Source of the DNA: Anodontia alba
Taxonomy: Eukaryota; Mollusca; Bivalvia; Lucinida; Lucinidae
Length of the DNA: 64,000 bases
Assembly (NCBI GenBank): GCA_964016985.1
Contig: OZ024837.1
Location: forward strand, 42,690,018-42,754,017
Reading direction: 5' to 3'
Shown here piece after piece: positions 19,295-29,428 of this stretch. The notes beneath the pieces are model-generated. The model was not told where the DNA came from and searched no databases. It saw only the letters and a program-made list of their open reading frames with translations. Position numbers and translations under genes: made by a program. Positions within the stretch are counted from its first letter, which is position 1. Each line of letters opens with the position of its first letter.

Positions 19295-19752
19295 TCAAAT
19301 TCTTTTATCTTTGTGTATCCTTCAGTCAAAATCTTTTATCTTTGGGTATCCTGTAATCAAATTCTTTTATCCTTGGGTATACTTTAGTCAATTTCTTTTG
19401 TCTTCAGTCAAACTTTTTTATCCTTGGGTATCCTTTAATAAGTTCTTTCAACCATGAATATCTTTCAGTTAGGTAATTCTTTTTTCCATTGGTATCCTTC
19501 TATAAAATTCTTTTATGCTTTGGTATATTCCAATCAAATTCTTTTATGCTTGGGTATCCTTCATTCAAATTATTTTATCTTTGGGTATCCCTCAATCAAA
19601 TTCTTTTATCTTGGGTATCCTTCAATCAATTTATTTTGCAATCTCTTATCCTTGGGTATCCTTCAGTCAAATTCTTTTATCATCAGGTATCCTTCAAACA
19701 AATTATTTTTTCTTTGGGTATCCTTAAATCAATTTCTTTTATCCATGGGCAT
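19295..19752. repeat. 31-bp minisatellite, about 15 units
   Basis: The unit approximates ATCAAATTCTTTTATCTTTG plus GGTATCCTTCA. Units vary by small changes and a few lengths. Because 31 is not divisible by three, all three forward frames stay open and give the same YPSIKFFY-type peptide, which explains three overlapping reading frames without any being a gene. Confidence 0.9.
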
Positions 19753-19896
19753 CCTTAAATGCACAAACAATGGGTAAGAAGGTTGCAAGTTTGACATTTC
19801 ATTCATGTTATCCGAGGTTGAATGCTGAAATTGGCAGTGTTCTATTGAATACATGGGGTATTTTTTATCTGCAATTAGTCATTATTGTCAGATACA

Positions 19897-20101
19897 TTAA
19901 CCCTTAAAGGGTCAGTCACAACTGCAGCAGATGACATTTAAATTTTTTTAATTTTTTTTTTCGAAGAAAACATGTCTTGACATTTCATGTGAATCATCTG
20001 CCTTTAGAGTAGACCGTTTTCAAAAGCAAAACAAAACAGTTTTGTCAGAGTTGCCCTCCCCCACCCCGCCACCCCATGAAAGTGTAGCCATTCCTTTTAA
20101 G
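19897..20101. mobile_element. MITE C left half joined to another repeat
   Basis: TTAACCCTTAAAGGGTCAGT and TTGACATTTCATGTGAATCA are C. From 20008 the sequence switches to AGTAGACCGTTTTCAAAAGC, the same unit as 2600-2760. Confidence 0.65.
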
Positions 20102-20233
20102 TGCAGTAAGTAAATGGTTACACCTTTATCATGCTGTAGCTGTGCAGTGCTCTAGAAAGAATATTATATTCTATTCTGTTCTAGATAGAATATTCTATTC
20201 TATTCTACAGTGCTCTAGATATGTTGTGGATAC

Positions 20234-20680
20234 ATAGGTACCTCTTTATAAGACTATTCATTATAGCACAGTATCAGATATAAGACGGTTTAAAGATGGA
20301 CCCCAAAAATGTTTTCCCCCCAAAAAAGTGTATAGATTATATAGAAAAATAAGAAATACTCGGCAACCTCTTTTTAACAAGATTCATTATAGCACAGTTT
20401 TGGAAATATTGAGATGGTTTAAAGAGGGCACCAAAAATGTTATATCCAAATAAAAATGTATAGATTATATAGAAAAATGACCATAAATGGTCATTTTTTT
20501 TAATGTATGCATGTTTGTTTTGCTATATCCAAACAAAAATGTATAGATTATATAAAAAAAAAATGACCATAAATGGTCAATTTTCTATATAATCTATACA
20601 TTTTTGTTTGGATATAACATGTTTAGGGAACATGGTTTTGCTTTGGATCCCAGTAATAGTGTTATAAAGAGGTTGAGGTG
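20234..20680. mobile_element. MITE L, internally duplicated
   Basis: ACCTCTTTATAAGACTATTC and TTATAAAGAGGTTGAGGTG are inverted ends next to TA. The left half is present twice (20240-20370 and 20371-20510), and AATGTATAGATTATATA occurs three times on this strand plus once inverted. The palindrome ATGACCATAAATGGTCAT lies near the centre. Confidence 0.75.
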
Positions 20681-20681
20681 T

Positions 20682-20790
20682 ACTTATTAGAATGGCCACA
20701 GTGAGATGCTTCCAATGAGTAAACACAACATATGTCTTCCTGGAGAAATAAAAAAAAAATCAAGTTTTCAGCTGAGAAAAATGCCTCATC
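20682..20790. mobile_element. Core-3 hairpin half
   Basis: TGAGATGCTTCCAATGAGTA and ACATATGTCTTCCTGGAGAA form one side of I. The partner arm is degenerate. Confidence 0.5.
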
Positions 20791-20984
20791 TAGAGCTGTG
20801 GGCAATGAACATTTCCTTGTTTTACTGTAAACAGAGTTTGACATTTCATTCACATTATCTGTGGTAATTAAAGTGAAATGTCAGGTGAAACAAAAGAAAG
20901 AATTTTAAAGATTAATAAAGTGCCATCATCTAATTGTCATTATGCAAAATGTTAGTAGAACAGATGTCTTGATGGCTGATAAGT

Positions 20985-21486
20985 TGAGTTGCAATGTCAG
21001 AAACATGTATGCCCAGCAAAGATACAGATCAACTTGTCATCACAAAATCATGCCTATATAATTTTAACCCCCTTAAACCCCACTTTTATATAGTACAACT
21101 GGGGTTTACAGGGGTATACATTATTTTTCTTATTTCTTATTCCTGCTCAAAAACATAGATTGTTGGTACTCATTAGAATTGCCTCACTGAGGCAGTTCTA
21201 ATGGGTACCCACATGTTTTGAGCAGAAATATGAAAAATATCAAAATTTTTTATCTGAAAATTGTGGTGGTAACATTTTCAGTATATTTGAATAGGCATGT
21301 TTTCATAATGTGCGTTTGCACAGTCTGATCAGAATCTTCACTCAGCACATTTTAGATAGCCAAGGCAGCAACATTTCTTCATGTGGACAATAATGACTGT
21401 GATCAGACTGTACAGATGAGCCGGCTGATTTGACTTTTTATTGTGAGCAAATGTCAGAAGGTACGTTTTGTCTCGTTTCAGCTCAG
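20985..21486 (+). mobile_element. Repeat R split by an H element
   Basis: The R left part (TGCCCAGCAAAGATACAGA) resumes after H as GTTTGCACAGTCTGATCAG and ends AGAAGGTACGTTTTGTC. The uninterrupted form is at 12118-12337. Confidence 0.65.
21038..21310 (+). mobile_element. MITE H inserted in R
   Basis: Representative of H. CATCACAAAATCATGCCTAT and ATAGGCATGTTTTCATAATG are the inverted ends. Next inside is the TTAAACCCCACTTTTATATA and GGGGTTTACAGGGG fold, then the core-3 hairpin GGTACTCATTAGAATTGCCT with its complement. Comparison with intact R (CTTGT then GCATTTGCAC) leaves at most a base or two of target duplication. Confidence 0.85.
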
Positions 21487-21499
21487 TTGATAGAAAATT

Positions 21500-21603
21500 A
21501 ACTGTTTAAATAGCAACAGATGACATTCTAAAACATTTTACCTTATTTTGTCTAGAATATAGGGTTGACATTTCATGTGAACTCTTTCAAATTTGAAATT
21601 TTA
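21500..21603. mobile_element. MITE C, left-half fragment
   Basis: CAACAGATGACATTCTAAAAC and GTTGACATTTCATGTGAACT belong to C. The second half is replaced by foldback T. Confidence 0.5.
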
Positions 21604-21950
21604 AAGGCTCCATATTCCTCAAAAATAGACATTTTTTATCCAAGAAAGGTTTAATAAATTGATGTAAAGTATTAATATGATCATAAAATGTGGCACCTGA
21701 CAGCCTGTAAAATTTCAGCTAGTCTCCCATTTTTGAACTGGATAAAAAATGAAATGATTTTTTATCGTATCTCCAAATTAATGTTGGCATACGATAAAAA
21801 AAAATCATTTCATTTCAAGAATGAGAGACTAACTGAAATTTTACAGGCTGTCAGGTGCCACATTTTATGACTGTATTAATACCATATATCAATTTATTAA
21901 ATTTTTCTTGAATAATAAAATGTCTTTTTTTGAGGAATAAGCCCTAGTTT
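21604..21950. mobile_element. Foldback element T, arms of about 165 bp
   Basis: GGCTCCATATTCCTCAAAAA at the left is mirrored by TTTTTTGAGGAATAAGCCC at the right. The arms keep pairing through TGTGGCACCTGACAGCCTGT and its complement to a loop near 21775-21790. Only about 20 bases are unpaired, so nearly the entire element is palindrome. Confidence 0.8.
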
Positions 21951-22168
21951 CTGGAGAAAAAAACAGTATACTCAGTTTGGCTGTTGTTGATTTTGCCCAA
22001 ATAGCAAGGAATGTTAATATTAAGTTTATTGATAGTATTCTTATGGTTTTGGATCTGATTAGAACTATCTCTATGTGACATTTTTGATAAGATTCTAGAA
22101 TATTTGATAATGTGTACACAGAGAAAATATAGCTCTAGATAAGTTGCATTTTTCAGTTAAAAAAAATG

Positions 22169-22387
22169 TATGGTAAATGTCCTAAAATTGAGAAACATTA
22201 TTCCATACTTTTTTGCCTAAATTTTGCTTTTTATGCAGTTGTTTCTTAAAATACTTAGTGGAATGACAAACAGTGTAGACCCTGATCAGACTTCTCCTTC
22301 AGGAGCAGTCTGATCTTGGTCTGCACTGTTTGCGTAGGTCATTTTTTCAGAAGCTTTGGTGTAGAGAATTTTAGGACATTTACCATA
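22169..22387. mobile_element. MITE F, intact (core 1)
   Basis: Representative of F. The ends TATGGTAAATGTCCTAAAAT and ATTTTAGGACATTTACCATA are perfect inverted repeats including a TA. The core pairs GTAGACCCTGATCAGACTTC with its complement. Confidence 0.88.
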
Positions 22388-22395
22388 TCAATATT

Positions 22396-22508
22396 TTTTC
22401 TTATTTCTTCATGAAAACATACATTGTACACATGTAGGTATTCATTGGAAATGCCTTGATGAGATACTTTTAATGATTACCCACAACTTATGTTTTCATA
22501 GAGAAATA
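22396..22508. mobile_element. Core-3 hairpin (I), decayed
   Basis: TTTCTTCATGAAAACATACA, GGTATTCATTGGAAATGCC and CCCACAACTTATGTTTTCAT give the fold with mismatches. Confidence 0.6.
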
Positions 22509-22856
22509 CCGTATTCTATCTAATTACCGCACCTACCCCTATAAGCACACAGTCAAGAAATTCCGTAGTCTTCAGATTATAGCCAGTGTACTTTTTCTTT
22601 ACTTCTTTATGAAGGCATATGTTGTGGGTACTCATTTGAATTGCATCGACTTGTCGATGCAATTCAAACAAGCACCCACAACATGTGCCTTTATAAAGAA
22701 AGTCAGAAAAAATCGTATAATCATCATCAAATAAGTCCTTTTCTGATCTTTTTTATAGTGTATCCTTAGCAGGTAGATACATATTTTACCACCACTGAGT
22801 GTTCCCAGTAATTTTGAAAAACCTAAGCACACAGTGCGGTAATTAGGTCGAATACG
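22509..22856 (+). mobile_element. MITE J with core 3
   Basis: CCGTATTCTATCTAATTACC to GGTAATTAGGTCGAATACG. Central palindrome TTGCATCGACTTGTCGATGC. Confidence 0.85.
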
Positions 22857-22926
22857 CTAAGAAAAATTATTATTGAGGATTATGGAGCAATACAACATAT
22901 TTATTTGAAGATGCATGAACAAAGTA

Positions 22927-23459
22927 TTGGCCTCTCTGGCTCAGTCTGATGTGCATCCTACTGGTCATCAGGAGGTTGCAAGTTCAATCCCCACAGGGTC
23001 TGGCAACATTGTTTCAGGTGACTGATCATGAAATATTTTTTATGGTCATTCTCCCCCTTCTTGTAAGTTTCTGGTGAAAGAATATGCACAAGTACTTTGA
23101 GGATTAAGCCAGCCAAGGAAAAGTGTGGTTAGGTAAACTGACTGGCTCGTCTTGACATGACCTTAACCTTTACCACTTTCTGGGCATTTTCAGCAGACGA
23201 CAGTTGATGATATTTTTCTTATTTTTCCCAGAAAACAGGATTTGACATTTCATGCAAATTGTCTCCTTAGGAGACAATTTGCATGAAATGTCAAATCCTG
23301 TTTTCTGGCTAAGGAGACAATTTGCATGAAATGTCAAATCCTGTTTTCTGGGAAAAATAAGAAAAATATTTCAAAATGTCGTCTGCTGAAAATTTTACAC
23401 AGAGTGCTAAGTGTTAGTAGTGTTGACTGGGCCATTGAACTCCAAACCAACCAAGAAAC
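22927..23459 (+). mobile_element. SINE S2 carrying a MITE B
   Basis: The head CTCTCTGGCTCAGTCTGATG and box B AAGTTCAATCCCCAC are altered. The body ends TTGACTGGGCCATTGAACTC. GAACAAAGTA flanks it on both sides (22917-22926 and 23460-23469). The body is split at its CCTTAATAGTG site by B. Confidence 0.88.
23163..23417 (-). mobile_element. MITE B in the S2 TTAA site, with duplicated core arm
   Basis: Runs TTAACCTTTACCACTTTC to GAGTGCTAAGTGTTAG. The S2 copy at 53555 has the same site unoccupied (CCTTAATAGTG). The right core arm CATGAAATGTCAAATCCTGT occurs twice in a row (23282 and 23325), so the hairpin has three half-cores. Confidence 0.92.
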
Positions 23460-23728
23460 GAACAAAGTACAGTTTGTGTGGGATTCAAACTTTTATCATT
23501 TTCTTTATCGATGTTTAGCATCAGTAGATATAACTAGAAAGGATTGACTGAGTGACAGGAAATCAATGTATAATTCTTCCGAGAATTAGCAGAAGATGGC
23601 TCGGAGAGAGAAGCAGACATATTGATGAATTTGTAATGCTGATACTGTGAAATAGTTTTAGTATGTGGCTGCCTAAACATTCCTCGGGGCTTTACAAACA
23701 TTCTATGCCAGATACTGATAAAGCACTC

Positions 23729-23956
23729 TTAACCCATTGTAGACTGAATGAAATCCACCACACTATATATTGGAAGATTCTAATTTCAATTTTAGGTATG
23801 TCAGGCTATGTGATATAGATATTCTGAGAGTAAAATGGTTGAAAATATTGCAAACAGTGGAGACCCTGATCAGATGACGCATTTTGCGGCATCTGACCTG
23901 GGTCTGCACTGTTTGCCAACTACCCTTTTAGGGGACTCCAGACTACAATGAGTTAT
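23729..23956 (+). mobile_element. MITE D
   Basis: TTAACCCATTGTAGACTGAA to GACTACAATGAGTTAT. Core arms GATCAGATGACGCATTTTGC and GGCATCTGACC pair with a few mismatches. Confidence 0.82.
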
Positions 23957-24227
23957 GCTTAGCACTTTGGCTAAAGCTATTATTTTCAGCGGACAACATT
24001 TACAAATATTTTTCTTATTTTTCCTAGAAAATAGCATCTGACACTTCATGCAAATTGTCTCCTAAGGAAATAATTTGCATGAAGTGTCTGATCCTGTTTT
24101 CTAGGAAAAATAAGAAAAATATCATCAGTTTGTCATCTGCTGAATTTGCCCATAGCATGATTTTTTTTTTTTTTTTAAAGAAGAAAACGTTGTCTGCTGC
24201 AGTTATGATTGGCTCTTTAATGGTTAA
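23957..24227 (+). mobile_element. B/C chimeric MITE
   Basis: The left end and core are B (CTTAGCACTTTGGC, CATGCAAATTGTCTCC). After a 16-base T run at 24162 the right end is C (GTTGTCTGCTGCAGTTATG to CTCTTTAATGGTTAA). Confidence 0.75.
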
Positions 24228-24654
24228 ATCAAGTTCACATACTATGGTATTATAACTTTCAGCCTCATGCAAAGTTAGAGCTGACAATACACTGTCATGG
24301 CACTGACAACATTCTGACAACACACTGGATCAATGCTGGTAGCAAAAAATGAGCATATTGCAATACTATGATGTCAATACTGTTTCATAATGGCAATAAA
24401 AAAGTTACTCTGGGTAATTGATAGCTATTATAGGTTGACCAAATTTGCCTGTTGCTTTGACCTTTACATCTAATATATTTATTAGGATATGTCCCCTGTA
24501 TGATTTAGGCATGACAGAAAGAAAATCCTGCTTTCCAGGAGACAGTCACCCTCCTATACAGGAAATGCAGGTAATATCTATCTATGCAGTAAATGTATTA
24601 TAGTGACAGGCCAATATGGTTGGCCCATAGCATGCTAAGCACTAAAACGTGCAC
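24228..24654. other. Mostly unique spacer
   Basis: Holds a B-like end fragment at 24622-24642 (CCCATAGCATGCTAAGCAC). Otherwise nothing assignable. Confidence 0.4.
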
Positions 24655-24828
24655 TTAATCCATATCATGCTGACTAAATTAAGATGTCACGCCCCCTTCT
24701 AATCAGATTACTTGATCCAGATTGTTGCTATAAATTCAAATATTTAATGGCAAACAGTGCAGATCCAGATCAGCTGGCTTCTGATTGCAAAGGCAGGATA
24801 TATCCGGGGTCAGCAGGACAAGGGTTAA
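24655..24828 (-). mobile_element. MITE A with half the core deleted
   Basis: TTAATCCATATCATGCTGAC to GGACAAGGGTTAA. The core stops at CAGCTGGCTTCTGA and resumes at TTGCAAAGGC, so the right arm is missing. Confidence 0.8.
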
Positions 24829-24918
24829 AATAAAAAAAAAAAGCAAAAACTACTGACTCAGATCGTCCTGTTTCTCTGCGTCAGTACATTTCATATGCGC
24901 ACAGCCTTTGTAAAATAG

Positions 24919-25171
24919 TGCAACCCAGTTACATTAAATAGACTCTTCTACCACAACTGTTTGGACTGGTCTGCTTCCAATAACAGGGTGTGTGATAGTT
25001 TTTATTATTACTATGTTTTATAGAAATTCCTGTAGACACTGCAAACAGTGTAGACTCTGATCAGAGTCTCCAATGGAAACAAATTGCATGAAATGTCAAA
25101 TCCTATTTTGCTATGTAAAATATCATCAATTGGTTGTCTTCTGAATTAGCCCAGAGAGTAGTAAAGGTTAA
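24919..25171. mobile_element. E/B chimeric MITE
   Basis: The left side is E (GACTCTTCTACCACAACTGT through GCAAACAGTGTAGACTCTGA). Directly after TCAGAGTCTCCAATGG it becomes the right half of B (TTGCATGAAATGTCAAATCC to GAGAGTAGTAAAGGTTAA). The switch falls in the hairpin centre. Confidence 0.8.
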
Positions 25172-25439
25172 ATTTTTGTATTTTGGTTACAGTATTTACC
25201 CCAAACATCAAGAAAACCAAAAATTGAACTAGTTCATTGTACTTATCCTGGCACCACACTATGTTTTACTTTTCTAATCTAACAAAGGTAAAATACTCCT
25301 CCCTTGACTATTTTTCTACACATATCATCTCCCTTACTAGTCAGAAACCCATAACTGATCAGCCAAATCAGAGAGAAGGACATTCCAAAAGATAGGATTT
25401 TTGTAAAACATATATCGTTTTTATGCTGATCCATATATC

Positions 25440-25605
25440 ATTTAGACAGGAGCCAGTCTACATTGTGCTGTGTTTAAAAACTGCAGTACAGGTGGCAAAC
25501 AGTGTAGACTCTGATCAGATGCTGCATTCTGCAGCATCTGATCAGGGTCTACACTGTTTGATCAAGTTTGTCTGTCCCAATACTGTGTGTTATTACAAGC
25601 ATAAA
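25440..25605 (+). mobile_element. MITE G with perfect core 1
   Basis: GCAAACAGTGTAGACTCTGA pairs with TCAGGGTCTACACTGTTTG around GATGCTGCATTCTGCAGC. Flanks AAAACTGCAGTACAGGTGG and TTTGTCTGTCCCAATACTG. Confidence 0.7.
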
Positions 25606-25636
25606 TAGAGGATTGGTGCATGAGGTGCCATCCAGT

Positions 25637-25913
25637 CTTCACGAAAACATACCTATATAATTTTGACCCCCTTAAACCCCACTTTTATATAGTGAAAATG
25701 GGGTTTACAGGGGTATACATTATTTTTCTTATTTCTGCTCAAAACATAGATTGTGGGTACTCGTTAGAACTGCCTCACCGAGGCAGTTCTAACGAGTACC
25801 CTCAATCTATGTTTTGAGCAGAACTATGAAAAATATCGGAGTTTTTATCTGAAAATTTTCAGTTTTTGGAGAAGAAGTTTTCTATATATTTGAATAGGTG
25901 TGTTTTCGTAATG
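25637..25913 (+). mobile_element. MITE H, well preserved
   Basis: CTTCACGAAAACATACCTAT to GGTGTGTTTTCGTAATG. The core-3 hairpin GGTACTCGTTAGAACTGCCT with its complement has a single mismatch. Confidence 0.85.
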
Positions 25914-26065
25914 CATGAGCTGAATTCCACCTCCAGTGAGACCTGACAGTGGGACGAAGTCAAGAATACCGTACAATCTACTCAGCAGCAAGGGTGGACT
26001 ATGCACACTCTGACTTGGTTCTTTACTGTTTTCATAAATATGCACTAAGCAAGTTTTTACTTCTT

Positions 26066-26268
26066 AATGCATAACCCTGAAAGTGACAATCACAGACGAC
26101 ACATTTAAACATGTAAATTTTCATAGAAAATAAGTCGACATTTCATGCAAATTGTGTCTACCAAGCAGATGGTGGTCATAAAATGTTAACACTTATTATC
26201 CATGAGAAACACACACACGCACACAAAAAAAAGAATGTTGTCTGCTACAAATTTTGCTTGGCTTTTGC
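26066..26268. mobile_element. MITE C, decayed
   Basis: ATAACCCTGAAAGTGACAAT, GTCGACATTTCATGCAAATT and GTTGTCTGCTACAAATTTTG identify it. A short CA-repeat lies at 26207-26224. Confidence 0.6.
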
Positions 26269-26269
26269 T

Positions 26270-26492
26270 TTTACTTAGCACTCTAGGTAGAATTTTCGGC
26301 AGACAACATTTTGAAATATTTCCTTATTTTTTTCCAGAAAACAGGATTTGACATTTCATGCAATTTGCATGAAATGTCAAAGCCTGTTTTCTGGAAAAAA
26401 TGCATGAAATGTCAAATCCTGTTTTCTGGAAAAAAAAAAAATATCATCAATTTGTCTTCTGCTGAATTAGCCCAGAAAGTGATAAAGATTAA
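26270..26492 (+). mobile_element. MITE B with duplicated core arm
   Basis: TTACTTAGCACTCTAGGTAG to AAAGTGATAAAGATTAA. The right arm GCATGAAATGTCAAAKCCTG appears at 26367 and again at 26402, the same kind of extra half-core as at 23163. Confidence 0.85.
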
Positions 26493-26651
26493 GTACTGTA
26501 TTGATCCCATTGCCTGGTTCCTTATCTCACACCTGAAAATTGCAGTTTTTTTAATCTTTTCTTTTTCATTAGTACCTTAATAATTAAAGAAATCTTCACA
26601 AAAATCATTACACTCATGCAACTTGATTAGAAGTATTGTACCATATCAGGA

Positions 26652-26873
26652 TTAACCATTTAAGTGCCAGTCACAACTGCAGCAGACGACATTTTGATTT
26701 TTTAAAATTTATTTTTCAAAGAAAATAAGTCTCGACATTGCATCTGAATCATCTGCCAAGCAGATGATTTGCATGAAATGTCAAGACTTATTTTCTCTGA
26801 AAAATAAAAAAAAAAATTAAAATGTCGTCTGCTGCAAAGTTTGTTTGGCGCTTTAAGGGTTAATGTTTGCCTG
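26652..26873. mobile_element. MITE C
   Basis: Representative of C. TTAACCATTTAAGTGCCAGT to TTGGCGCTTTAAGGGTTAA. Core 2 here is GACATTGCATCTGAATCATC with CATGAAATGTCAAGACTTA, around GCCAAGCAGATGA. Confidence 0.85.
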
Positions 26874-27161
26874 TTAATAGGAACCAGCCATTGGAACAGA
26901 CTGGTTGTCTGCCTGATGCTTGATTTTGAAGATACCATACAGCCCTACATAAGAGGGCATTCAGATTTTTTTTTTTTTTTTTTTTGCTGTTCTATTTTCA
27001 TCTATTTTATCCACAAAACATATCATTTATTAATCATAATAATCAAACTGATGAGGCAGTCCTAATGAGGATTGCAATGTATAATTATGAGGAATTCAGA
27101 AAAGAAACACTAATGTGTTGTAGAAAAAATCTTTACTGAGAGCTGTAACTAGTAATGATTT

Positions 27162-27352
27162 TTAATGCTCAGCATGCTGGGGAATATAGCAATTTGAAAT
27201 ATTTTTGCTTACTTTCCCAGACAATAGGGTTTGACATTTCATGCCAATTAAGGAGACAGTTTGCATGAAATGCCTAATCTTATTTTGTCGGAAAAATAAG
27301 AAAAATATCATCAGTTTGTTATCTGCTGAATTTATCCATTGAGTAGTATGGA
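27162..27352 (+). mobile_element. MITE B
   Basis: TTAATGCTCAGCATGCTGGG opens it. The core is unequal (ATGCCAATTAAGGAGACAGT), and the right end is eroded after GCTGAATTTATCCATTGAG. Confidence 0.7.
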
Positions 27353-27395
27353 AAGAATTCATGGGGTCTGAATATTTTTTGTGTAAATAAGGTGT

Positions 27396-27560
27396 TTAAC
27401 CCTTGACATGCTGAATAAATTAAGATGCCACGCCCACATATAAATTTCAGCCAATCGGATTACATGATGCAGGTTGTACATACTTAATGACAGAAGCCAA
27501 CTGATCTGGACTTACACTATTTGCAAAGATCATATCCGGGTTCAGCAGGACCAGGGTTAA
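27396..27560 (-). mobile_element. MITE A lacking the left core arm
   Basis: TTAACCCTTGACATGCTGAA to GGACCAGGGTTAA. The sequence passes from TACATACTTAATGACA straight to GAAGCCAACTGATCTGG. Confidence 0.8.
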
Positions 27561-27902
27561 GAAATAAAAAACTGAAAATTGAAACAAACAAAAAAACAAA
27601 AAAAACTTTGAAGTGTAATCTTGCAACTCATTTTTTGCTGATGACTATACAATACAAAAAATGAAACAATTACACTAGTCCATAATGTCTAGTAATATTT
27701 ATTGAGACAATTTATAGAAAATATAGAAACTTTAGACAATTGCACTCCTGAGACCACTGCAGTATTGAATATTTTCCCATATTAGCCAGGCTATACCAAA
27801 ATGTATCTTTCAGGCATTGTAGATGATCAGCCTATGCATCCATAAGAGTCTGATTAGAGCCTTCTATGTCTGTTAACAGAATCATCAAATGTTGTTGACT
27901 GT

Positions 27903-28036
27903 AACAACCCTTAAAGTGCTAAGCGAAATTGTAGCAGACATTCTATTTTTTTTGTTTTGTTTTTCCAAGAAAATAAGACTTGGCATTTCATGCAAATCAT
28001 CTACTAGGCAGGCGATTCACATGGATTGTCTTTTTA
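27903..28036. mobile_element. MITE C, left half
   Basis: CAACCCTTAAAGTGCTAAGC and TTGGCATTTCATGCAAATCA to GATTCACATGGATTGTC. The right end is missing. Confidence 0.6.
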
Positions 28037-28129
28037 TCTGGAGATAGGCAATATATACATACAAAGAAGAAAGCCACAAAATCCATTTACATCAGACTAT
28101 TCTTATCATAGGGTCTGTGCCAGGCACTG

Positions 28130-28285
28130 TTTAGTAGTTCTTCTGGGTTCAAAGATGTGTAGATCCAGGTCAGACTGCACAAACTTGAAGTCTGACCTGA
28201 TCTGCACATTTTATGTGTGCAGAAAAGTAGCTCTCTCCTTGTTCTGGCAAGTGTTTTTCTATATTTCACACTCTCATGGGGCAAC
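28130..28285 (-). mobile_element. Repeat R core
   Basis: GATCCAGGTCAGACTGCACA pairs with GAAGTCTGACCTGATCTGCA, as in the R copies at 12.2 and 55.5 kb. Confidence 0.5.
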
Positions 28286-28411
28286 TGAATGAGAATAAAA
28301 TGTTAACTAGACTGTACCTGGTAGAAAGGTACTTATCTTTTCTCATTATTTTTTCCAGATAAGATGGATATGCAGATAAATCTTTTTTTTTTTTTGATCT
28401 CCCTTCAAAAC

Positions 28412-28640
28412 ATAGGTAATGGTCTTAAAATTTTGTACACTGAAGTATCTAATACACTGACATGCAAACAGTGCAGACCCAGATCAGACTGCTCCTCAAG
28501 GAACAGTCTGATCAGGCTCTACACTGTTTGCCATTCCACCAAGTATTTTAAGAAATAACTACACAGACAAAAAAAAAAAGAAAGAAATTTAGTCCAAAAA
28601 GTATACAATAAAGTGTTCAAATTTTAGGACATTTACCATA
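28412..28640. mobile_element. MITE F
   Basis: ATAGGTAATGGTCTTAAAAT to ATTTTAGGACATTTACCATA. The core pairs CAGACCCAGATCAGACTGCT with its complement. An A run (28570-28580) lies in the right arm. Confidence 0.82.
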
Positions 28641-28900
28641 TATTGTTGGTACTTATCAGAAGCACCCCAGCCATGCACATTTAATAATACCCATGTTTTC
28701 AAGGAGAAATGAGAAAAATATTGGTACTTTTTGATTAAAAAAAAAAATGTAATCTAGAGGTGTGATTCTGGCAACTGTATGCGGGATGATCTGTATCTGT
28801 ATATTTTTTCTGCATGAAAACATATGTTGTGGGTACTCATTAGGAGAGCCTCAGTAAGGCATTTCTAATGAGTACCCACAACATACCCTTAGTAATATCA
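28640..28900. mobile_element. Two core-3 hairpins (I)
   Basis: The first (28640-28735) is decayed. The second (28803-28895) is good: CATATGTTGTGGGTACTCAT with ATGAGTACCCACAACATA. Confidence 0.6.
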
Positions 28901-28947
28901 GGAAAACGCCATACTTTCTGATGAAAAAAATGTCTTTTTCTTCTTGA

Positions 28948-29155
28948 TACAATGACCAAATTTGTTATAATGACAACTTTACTGGCACGAAATTTTCACT
29001 CAAGAGATGACAATTAATCAGAAGTTATGCAAAAACATTGTATAGTTAATACTTCAAGAAACATGTTTCTCAGTGAGGCAATTCTAACAAATATCCAAAA
29101 CATATGTGCTGTGGGGAAATAAGAATAAAACAAGACCATTCTTACATATCATTCT
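28948..29155 (-). mobile_element. MITE U fragment
   Basis: TTGTTATAATGACAACTTTA, TCACTCAAGAGATGACAATT and GAGGCAATTCTAACAAATAT align with 53956-54200. The ends are absent. Confidence 0.65.
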
Positions 29156-29213
29156 ACTCATTAAGGGCTCTTTACAACAGCAAATTCATTTTAAGGACTC
29201 TTTACTTCAATGA

Positions 29214-29428
29214 TAGACTGGCTCCAGTCTCCAGTGACTAAATATTTTTCTCATAATCCTGTTTAATAATCCACTAAAATAAAACCAAAATAATATCATG
29301 ACTATAGAGGCTGCTCACTAGTGACCAGCCTCTATAGACATGATATTATTTTAGGTTTCATTTTAGTGGATTATTAATCAATATTATAAGAAAAAAATGT
29401 TTAGTCACTGGAGACTGGAGCCAGTCTA
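29214..29428. mobile_element. Foldback element V with 9-bp target duplication
   Basis: TAGACTGGCTCCAGTCTCCA and TGGAGACTGGAGCCAGTCTA are perfect ends. Arms continue through TTAATAATCCACTAAAAT to a small centre GCTGCTCACTAGTGACCAGC. CTTCAATGA (29205-29213) and CTTCAATAA (29429-29437) flank it. Confidence 0.85.

Noticed and set aside
19454..19777. Three overlapping plus-strand frames of 70-107 codons
   Set aside because: All are the same 31-bp repeat read in three frames.
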